Positions 31,128 to 36,157 of a stretch of DNA of 36,157 nt are shown piece by piece. The stretch is from positions 9,331 to 45,487 of the forward strand of contig JAHFTY010000009.1 in the NCBI GenBank assembly GCA_023265365.1, written 5' to 3'. Position 1 is the stretch's first letter, and the number at the start of each line of letters is the position of its first letter. The notes beneath the pieces were generated by a model. The model saw only the letters and a list, made by a program, of their open reading frames with translations. It was not told where the DNA came from and did no database searches. This DNA comes from Acidobacteriota bacterium. GTDB taxonomy: Bacteria; Acidobacteriota; Terriglobia; 20CM-2-55-15. Position numbers and translations under genes: made by a program.

Positions 31128-31736
31128 ATGATTGCTAAAGACGCTTACCGATTCCTCATTCCGCTCGTTGCGGCGATGGCCGCCACCTTCTGGCTCCAAT
31201 GGTTCGTTGCCGGAGTTTTTCTACTGCTGCTGGCCGGCTTTGTGGCATTCTTCTTTCGTAATCCGAAGCGGGAAATACCTCCCGACCCCAACGCGATCGT
31301 CTCCCCCGCGGACGGCAAAGTCGTGAAGATCGAACGGATCGGCAACGCGACGAAGATGAGCATCTTCCTTTCGATCTTCAATGTTCACGTGAATCGCAGC
31401 CCCATCGCCGGCCGGATCGAAGCGATGGAGTACAAAAAGGGGAAGTTCAAGTTCGCGTTCGATGAAACGGCAAGCGTCGAAAACGAGCGGAACATGATCA
31501 TGGTCAGCAATGGATCCCTCACGATCGTCTTTACGCAGATCGCCGGACTCGTCGCCCGGCGGATCGTTTGCTGGAAACGCGTTGGAGAGCGGGTTGAAAA
31601 AGGGGAACTCATCGGATTGATCCGGTTCGGATCCCGCGTCGACATCCTGTTCCCGTCGACGACGGAGGTCATCGTCGAAAAGGGCGCCGTTGTCCGCGGC
31701 GGAGCGAGCATCATCGGAAGGATCAGGCAGGAGTAG
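31128..31736 (+). CDS. psd: Phosphatidylserine decarboxylase proenzyme (short bacterial type)
   Basis: This 202-residue membrane-associated enzyme converts phosphatidylserine to phosphatidylethanolamine. Two hydrophobic segments lie at about 9-43. V-S-P-A-D-G-K-V and F-N-V-H-V-N-R-S-P are family motifs. R-F-G-S-R-V-D at 167-172 holds the Gly168-Ser169 self-cleavage site that makes the pyruvoyl group, as in the short group II enzymes. pssA begins 2 nt downstream, so both steps of PE synthesis are co-expressed. Confidence 0.94.
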   Translation: MIAKDAYRFLIPLVAAMAATFWLQWFVAGVFLLLLAGFVAFFFRNPKREIPPDPNAIVSPADGKVVKIERIGNATKMSIFLSIFNVHVNRSPIAGRIEAMEYKKGKFKFAFDETASVENERNMIMVSNGSLTIVFTQIAGLVARRIVCWKRVGERVEKGELIGLIRFGSRVDILFPSTTEVIVEKGAVVRGGASIIGRIRQE

Positions 31737-31738
31737 CC

Positions 31739-32581
31739 GTGGAAAGACCCCGTCCCAGAAAAAAGAGACTTCGCGAGCGCCCGAGGTTCCGGAAGGGAAT
31801 TTCGATCGTTCCAAGTCTGTTCACGATCGGCAATATCTTCTGCGGCTACTACGCCATCATGTCCACTCTTAAAGGTACATACGACAACGCCGCCGTCGCC
31901 ATCGGGCTCGGGGCCGTGCTGGACGGTCTTGACGGCCGCATCGCTCGTCTGACCGATACCGCAAGCGACTTCGGACTGGAGCTGGACTCGCTGGCCGACG
32001 TTCTGACTTTTGGAATAGCGCCGGCCGTTCTCGCGTTTTCATGGGGACTGGGTTCGTTTGCCGGCACAGACGCCGAAATCGTGAAGCACGTCACCCAGCT
32101 CGGCTGGGTCTCCACCTTTGCTTTTGTTCTATGTGGCGCGCTCCGGCTTGCGCGATTCAATCTGCAGAGCAAGAAGCCGCAGGAGTCCTCCCCCAAGCGA
32201 TTTTTCGTGGGACTTCCCATTCCCGCCGCCGCCGGCATGGTTGCGGCGATCGTCCACTTCTTCAAGAAGCCGATCCTGCTGGTGGGATCCGCCATGCTCT
32301 GGTACGTGCTGATCGCGCTGGTGGCGTTTCTGATGATCAGCACCGTCCGCTACTACAGTTTCAAGGAACTCGACCTCAAGAAACCGCAGCCCGGGGCGGT
32401 TTTGGTCGGAATCGCGCTGATTGTCGCCGCCATTTTCTTCTATTCCGAATATGTTCTTCTCCTCCTCGCGACCATCTATGCCGCCTCCGGACCAGTCGTA
32501 AAACTGGTTCAGTTGGTGCGTCGATTCCTCGTGGTACCATCTGAAACCGATGAACGAGGACCGGCTTCGCAGATCCCCTAA
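31739..32581 (+). CDS. pssA: CDP-diacylglycerol-serine O-phosphatidyltransferase
   Basis: This 280-residue integral membrane CDP-alcohol phosphatidyltransferase has the full catalytic pattern at residues 62-87: D62-G-L-D65-G-R-I-A-R, then G79 and D83, D87. It makes phosphatidylserine from CDP-diacylglycerol and serine, the substrate of the psd product just upstream. Several hydrophobic helices follow. The start is GTG at 31739, 2 nt after the psd stop, with GGAG within the psd end. The C-terminal coding region overlaps the following gene by 32 nt. Confidence 0.94.
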   Translation: MERPRPRKKRLRERPRFRKGISIVPSLFTIGNIFCGYYAIMSTLKGTYDNAAVAIGLGAVLDGLDGRIARLTDTASDFGLELDSLADVLTFGIAPAVLAFSWGLGSFAGTDAEIVKHVTQLGWVSTFAFVLCGALRLARFNLQSKKPQESSPKRFFVGLPIPAAAGMVAAIVHFFKKPILLVGSAMLWYVLIALVAFLMISTVRYYSFKELDLKKPQPGAVLVGIALIVAAIFFYSEYVLLLLATIYAASGPVVKLVQLVRRFLVVPSETDERGPASQIP

Positions 32582-33524
32582 CGTTGGAATCGTAGGCTCT
32601 ACATCGCTGCTGGGCAGGGAACTGAAAGAACTGCTCGAAGATGGCGGATTTCCGCTCGGACGGCTCATCCCGTTCGAGACCGAGGAATACGCCGGCCTGC
32701 TCCAGGAATTCGCGGGCGACCTTCAGATCACGCAGATCATTTCGCCCGGCTCGCTGGAGGACGTGGACATCGCGTTCTTTACCTGCGGGCCGGAGATCAT
32801 GTCGTCGTATGTCAGAAGCGGCGCGCCTTTTCCGGAACTCACCATTGACCTGACGCAGAGCGGACGTCCCGGCCAGTTGTTCCTCAGCGGTCTTTCGGAT
32901 ACGGCGTCGCTCGGCCCCCGCGGATATTTCGTGAATCCGCATCCCACCGCAATCGTGATGGCCCGGGTGCTTTCACGGTTGCACAACGTGTTTGGCGTGA
33001 GAACCGCGTCGGCGACCGTTCTGCAATCCGCATCCGAACGCGCCAATGCCGGCGTGGACGAGTTGCAGGAACAGACGGTCAATCTGCTCAACTTCCAGAC
33101 GGTCGAGTGCAAGGTGTTCGGCGGGCAACTCGCGTTCAATATGCTTCGTTCCGAGGACCCGATCGGATCGCAGTTCACCCGGCTGATGGGACGCACGTTC
33201 CCCCAACCGATGATGACGACGCTTCAGGCGCCGGTATTCCACTCGCACTGCTTTTCGATCTTCGTCGAACTGCTGCATCCGCCCGAAGCGGACGCGGTGC
33301 GCGACGCATTGGCAGCGGATAGCTCGTTCGTGGTGCACGCCCCTGACGACGAACCGTCGCCCATCGGGGTGGTGGGAAAACACGGTATCCACATCGGCCG
33401 GATCCAGGAAGCCGGCGACCGCATTGCACTGTGGGCGGTGGCGGACAATCTGCGCATTGCCGCCTCGAACGCGATTCGAACCGCCGAAAACATCATGCTG
33501 ACTGCCATCGGAGACCGCTTATGA
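32550..33524 (+). CDS. Aspartate-semialdehyde dehydrogenase-like protein lacking the catalytic Cys (Usg-like)
   Basis: This 324-residue protein has the two-domain ASADH/ArgC fold: N-terminal G-I-V-G-S-T-S-L-L-G nucleotide loop, and C-terminal W-V/A-V-A-D-N-L-R. The active-site N-C-S/T-T segment of true dehydrogenases reads N-P-H-P-T-A-I here (129-135), so the nucleophilic Cys is Pro132. The conserved Gln159 and a His in V-F-H-S-H are kept. It resembles E. coli Usg, a dehydrogenase-like protein without the Cys (family knowledge). It is probably not a dehydrogenase; its overlap with pssA by 32 nt and with the next gene by 4 nt places it in the phospholipid operon. Confidence 0.8.
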   Translation: MNEDRLRRSPNVGIVGSTSLLGRELKELLEDGGFPLGRLIPFETEEYAGLLQEFAGDLQITQIISPGSLEDVDIAFFTCGPEIMSSYVRSGAPFPELTIDLTQSGRPGQLFLSGLSDTASLGPRGYFVNPHPTAIVMARVLSRLHNVFGVRTASATVLQSASERANAGVDELQEQTVNLLNFQTVECKVFGGQLAFNMLRSEDPIGSQFTRLMGRTFPQPMMTTLQAPVFHSHCFSIFVELLHPPEADAVRDALAADSSFVVHAPDDEPSPIGVVGKHGIHIGRIQEAGDRIALWAVADNLRIAASNAIRTAENIMLTAIGDRL

Positions 33525-34204
33525 GCGAAACGATCACGTTCCAACGTCCGGATGGGAAAGACTGCAGGGGATACTACGCCGAACCGGCCGCAGGCCCGAA
33601 CGCGCCCGGCATGGTCGTGATTCAGGAATGGTGGGGATTGAACGGACAGATCAAAGGGGTCGCAAACCGCCTCGCCGAAGCCGGATACCGCGCGCTGGTT
33701 CCCGATCTCTATCGTGGAAAAGTCGGAGTTGAGGTGAAGGAAGCCGAACACCTCATGAACAACCTGGATTTTGGCGACGCTGCCGGCCAGGATATTCGCG
33801 GCGCCGTCCAATACCTCAAAGCGTCGAGCGGAAAGGCCGGCGTGACCGGCTTCTGCATGGGCGGCGCGTTGACGCTCTTATCCTCGGTCCACGTTCCCGA
33901 AGCGGAAGCGTTCGTGAGCTGGTACGGATTTCCTCCGCTCGAATACATCGACGCCACGAAGATCAAAGCGCCGGTCCAGGGCCACTGGGCAATCGACGAT
34001 GCGTTTTTCAAGATCCAACAGGTCGATGATCTCGAACAGAAGTTCAAAGAAGCCGGCGTGAACTACGAGTTCCATCGCTATAAAGCCCAGCACGCCTTCG
34101 CGAACGAAACCGCCGTCAACATGCCGATTCCCGCCCAATACGACCCGGCTTCCGCCGAACTGGCGTGGCGCCGCATGATCGAATTCCTGAAGATGAACCT
34201 GTAG
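33521..34204 (+). CDS. Dienelactone hydrolase family protein
   Basis: This 227-residue alpha/beta hydrolase has Cys112 in G-F-C-M-G-G as nucleophile, an Asp in W-A-I-D-D and the His in A-Q-H-A-F, the Cys-Asp-His triad of dienelactone hydrolases; I-Q-E-W-W-G-L near residue 34 is also typical. It would hydrolyse dienelactone or related esters/lactones in ring-cleavage pathways, but many members have unknown substrates. ATG 33521 overlaps the upstream stop (ATGA), so it is translationally coupled. Repeat copy D starts 13 nt after the stop. Confidence 0.88.
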   Translation: MSETITFQRPDGKDCRGYYAEPAAGPNAPGMVVIQEWWGLNGQIKGVANRLAEAGYRALVPDLYRGKVGVEVKEAEHLMNNLDFGDAAGQDIRGAVQYLKASSGKAGVTGFCMGGALTLLSSVHVPEAEAFVSWYGFPPLEYIDATKIKAPVQGHWAIDDAFFKIQQVDDLEQKFKEAGVNYEFHRYKAQHAFANETAVNMPIPAQYDPASAELAWRRMIEFLKMNL

Positions 34205-34216
34205 TGAACACCGTGG

Positions 34217-34417
34217 TTTCCCCGCCTTGGCCAAGGCGGGGTGCCGCCGAGCGGCGGGGCGGTTCGACCAATAAGATCCTTTTCTTGAAAGCACCACCCC
34301 GGCGCTTCGCGCCACCCCTCCTCGTCGAGGAGGGGAAAACGCTTTTCCCGGATTTCGTCTTATGGGAACAGCCCCTCCTCGTCGAGACTCGTCGAGAAGG
34401 GGAAAGCGCTTTCCGCC
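34217..34417 (+). repeat. Dispersed structured intergenic repeat, copy D
   Basis: This copy lies after the dienelactone hydrolase gene and before the DGQHR gene, the only copy not between convergent genes. Hairpin 1 is the perfect 22-nt palindrome (34220-34241), hairpin 2 GCCGC-CGA-GCGGC, then GGCGC-TTC-GCGCC and the stem CCCCTCCTCG-T-CGAGGAGGGG (34315-34335). GGAAAACGCTTTTCC and a second, extended stem (CCCCTCCTCGTCGAG...CTCGTCGAGAAGGGG, about 34372-34402) with GGAAAGCGCTTTCC follow. The rest of the gene-free stretch to 34526 shows only the AAGGAG of the next gene. Confidence 0.85.
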
Positions 34418-34526
34418 AGGTTTCAGGAATTCGACGAGCGAATCATGCAGGCCGGTTTACGCCGGCAACGTTTTCGGTGAGAATGGCGGGATCTTTATCG
34501 CGCAAATTCACAACCCAAGGAGTTCT

Positions 34527-35636
34527 ATGCTCGCCACGCGAATTCGGCAGAAGGACGGCATCTTTTATTTCGCATCGATCAAGGGGGCGGATGTTCTGAG
34601 TCGTGTCCGGTTCAGCAGCCGGTTTTATTTCGAAGGCGAACGCATCGAAGCGGAACCCGAATCGGAGGACCCGATCGCGAAGTTCATCGGCTCCGTCGAG
34701 AAGAGCGAGAAGGCGTTCCAGCGTTCCATAAGCCGCCGGAAGGTGCGGGACATCGTCAACTTTTACGAGTCGGCGGAGATTCAGCCCGCCATACCGGGAA
34801 CCATCCTGCTGTTTTCCGAGGATGTGCTTCGATTTCGATCCATCGGCAACATGGAATCGATCGGCCATCTCGATGAGCCTGAGTCCGGATTCCTCATCAT
34901 TGACGGACAACATCGGCTTGCCGGCCTTCAGTTCTACGGCCAGCGGAATCCCGGGGTCTTCGAGCAGATCGACGTGCCCTGCATCATTTTCGATGGCAAA
35001 AGCGCCGACTTTGCCGCAGAGATGTTCGTCATCATCAATTCCACACAGACACGGATCAACCGCTCGCATCTTGTGGATCTGTTGGACCGCATCGGGCGGT
35101 ATGACGAGAAGACACGTCTCGCGGCATCGGTGGTGAAGCGTCTGTACGACGAAGGAACCTCCCCGCTGCAGTACAAAATCAACCGGTTGGGCGGACGAAG
35201 CCGTCAGGAAAAATGGATCCTTCAGGCCGAGTTGTTCAATGAACTGAAAAAACTCATTGAACAGCATGAGCTTGCCTTCATGAAGGATCTGAAAGGCAGG
35301 CCCGAACGGGTCTTCGAGATGATCGCCGACTACTTGAAGGCGGTGCGCAAGGTGATGGAAAAGATCTGGGGCGAGAACGACAAGTACAAGTTTACGCAGG
35401 GTGTCACGTTGAAGGCGCTGATTCGAGTGCTTGGCGAAATGATTGAGAACAGTAACGTCGTCGAGACCTGGCTGGTCGAACCGTCTCCGAAAGTGTTTGA
35501 AAACAGAATCGGCGGCTGGGCCCCGCTGAAAGACGAATTCCGCAACGATGGCTTTTACGAAAGGTTTCCGGCCAAGGGTCAACTCGAACGCGTTCGCGTG
35601 ATTGCGCAGCGCTTGTTGAAGGCGACCGACATTTGA
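34527..35636 (+). CDS. DGQHR-domain protein (DndB-like group), function unknown
   Basis: This 369-residue protein contains the signature D-G-Q-H-R-L-A-G at 126-133, in a ParB/sulfiredoxin-like fold found in DndB of the phosphorothioation system and in several uncharacterised DGQHR proteins. Preceding and following motifs (VRDIVNFYESAEIQPAIPG and FVIINSTQTRINRSH) agree with the family. The C-terminal half is helical without a known domain. ATG 34527 has AAGGAG 4 nt upstream; the frame is open back into repeat copy D but without homology. No dnd or other defence gene adjoins it here. It may regulate DNA modification or act alone. Confidence 0.75.
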   Translation: MLATRIRQKDGIFYFASIKGADVLSRVRFSSRFYFEGERIEAEPESEDPIAKFIGSVEKSEKAFQRSISRRKVRDIVNFYESAEIQPAIPGTILLFSEDVLRFRSIGNMESIGHLDEPESGFLIIDGQHRLAGLQFYGQRNPGVFEQIDVPCIIFDGKSADFAAEMFVIINSTQTRINRSHLVDLLDRIGRYDEKTRLAASVVKRLYDEGTSPLQYKINRLGGRSRQEKWILQAELFNELKKLIEQHELAFMKDLKGRPERVFEMIADYLKAVRKVMEKIWGENDKYKFTQGVTLKALIRVLGEMIENSNVVETWLVEPSPKVFENRIGGWAPLKDEFRNDGFYERFPAKGQLERVRVIAQRLLKATDI

Positions 35637-35699
35637 GCGAACTCCCTCATTCAGGACCGGCTTTCCCGCCAGCGCGCCTGCCCGTGTTCTGCGATGAGA

Positions 35700-36157
35700 T
35701 CATCGTTTGCCGACGAGGCGTTCCAGCGTGAATACCTCGCCGTTTTTCATCGTCCATCGGACTTTGCGCGCGTCACGAATGTCCTGCAGGGGATTGCCGG
35801 CCACGGCGACGAGGTCCGCCAGCCGTCCAACTTCAATCGTTCCCAGATCCGCTGACGCGCCAAGCGCCTCGGCCGAATTCACCGCCGCGGTTTGCAAGGC
35901 TTGAAAGGGCGTCAGGCCGCCGTCAACGTAGTGCTCGAGTTCGATGTGAAGGCTGAGACCGAAGGGATTGATGGGCGCATCCGTTCCCGCCACAACGCGT
36001 CCGCCGCCCTTCGTGACCCGAGCCACCATAACGCCCAGCGGCTTCAACGCCGCTTCGCGCCCGGCCCGGTCCGGGGCCTGACGTGTGCGTTCAACGGTGT
36101 TGCGGACCGATTGAATGACGTTTTCCGGGAAAAGGTTCATGAACCGCGGTTCGTCCA
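35700..36157 (-). CDS. Amidohydrolase family protein, C-terminal part (5' truncated by window)
   Basis: The frame is open to the right edge, so only the last roughly 150 codons are present. A-G-T-D-A-P is the metal-binding strand of imidazolonepropionase-like amidohydrolases, followed by LTPFQALQTAAVNSAEALG and G-T-I-E-V-G-R-L-A-D-L-V, the typical C-terminal block, ending KNGEVFTLERL. It is convergent with the DGQHR gene with a 63-nt gap. Substrate and full architecture (for example a TolB-propeller fusion) cannot be seen. Confidence 0.85.
   Translation of the reverse strand, partial: DEPRFMNLFPENVIQSVRNTVERTRQAPDRAGREAALKPLGVMVARVTKGGGRVVAGTDAPINPFGLSLHIELEHYVDGGLTPFQALQTAAVNSAEALGASADLGTIEVGRLADLVAVAGNPLQDIRDARKVRWTMKNGEVFTLERLVGKR

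Overview
The window is about 36 kb of high-GC bacterial chromosome carrying mostly housekeeping and catabolic genes. The mix suggests a soil-type Gram-negative bacterium, most likely Acidobacteriota: a large TonB-dependent receptor with an N-terminal carboxypeptidase-regulatory-like domain, many exported (Sec or Tat) hydrolases, a lipoprotein M48 peptidase, bacterial frataxin, and complete psd/pssA and dap sets. This placement is inferred from gene content and protein style only; there is no rRNA or complete tRNA gene to confirm it.

Layout. 1-486: 3' end of a general-stress YflT-like gene. 539-5587: lactate permease, then an amidase whose small GatC/AtzG-like partner carries a Tat signal, then a second, convergent amidase with its own tiny overlapping upstream gene. 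5682-9131: beta-CASP metallo-beta-lactamase nuclease, M23 peptidase, HEAT-repeat protein and a 4-TM membrane protein, in a tight same-strand run. 9132-9661: gene-poor scar with a truncated aspartic-protease gene and a tRNA/tmRNA 3'-end fragment. 9662-11219 (-): cysteine-cluster protein and a small membrane protein. 11396-14371: exported asparaginase, then a Tat-exported amidohydrolase coupled to an exported HpcH/HpaI-like protein. 14611-17934 (-): TonB receptor and frataxin. 18226-21642: M20 peptidase (probable DapE), dapB, dapA and dapD, almost all overlapping, for diaminopimelate/lysine synthesis. 21937-24727: divergent CNNM/CBS protein and M48 lipoprotein. 24733-29551 (-): pfkA-like, mutS, nagZ. 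29582-34204: tsaB, rimI, a DUF465-like gene, psd, pssA, a Cys-less semialdehyde-dehydrogenase-like gene and dienelactone hydrolase. 34527-35636: a lone DGQHR-domain protein. 35700-36157 (-): 3' end of an amidohydrolase.

The main non-genic structure is a dispersed, highly folded intergenic repeat of about 120-200 nt. It occurs four times (about 3949, 14455, 21725 and 34217), always in the same orientation and directly 3' of a plus-strand gene; three copies lie between convergent genes. Its hairpin arms vary in length by internal duplication.

Several genes have a -10-like hexamer 5-9 nt before the start codon and no Shine-Dalgarno site, suggesting leaderless transcripts. Two divergent gene pairs start only about 30 bp apart around a shared, nearly symmetric -10 core. 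The most attractive functional candidates are the Tat-tagged amidase partner, the exported aldolase-like protein with altered catalytic residues, and a phosphofructokinase with pyrophosphate-type residues.
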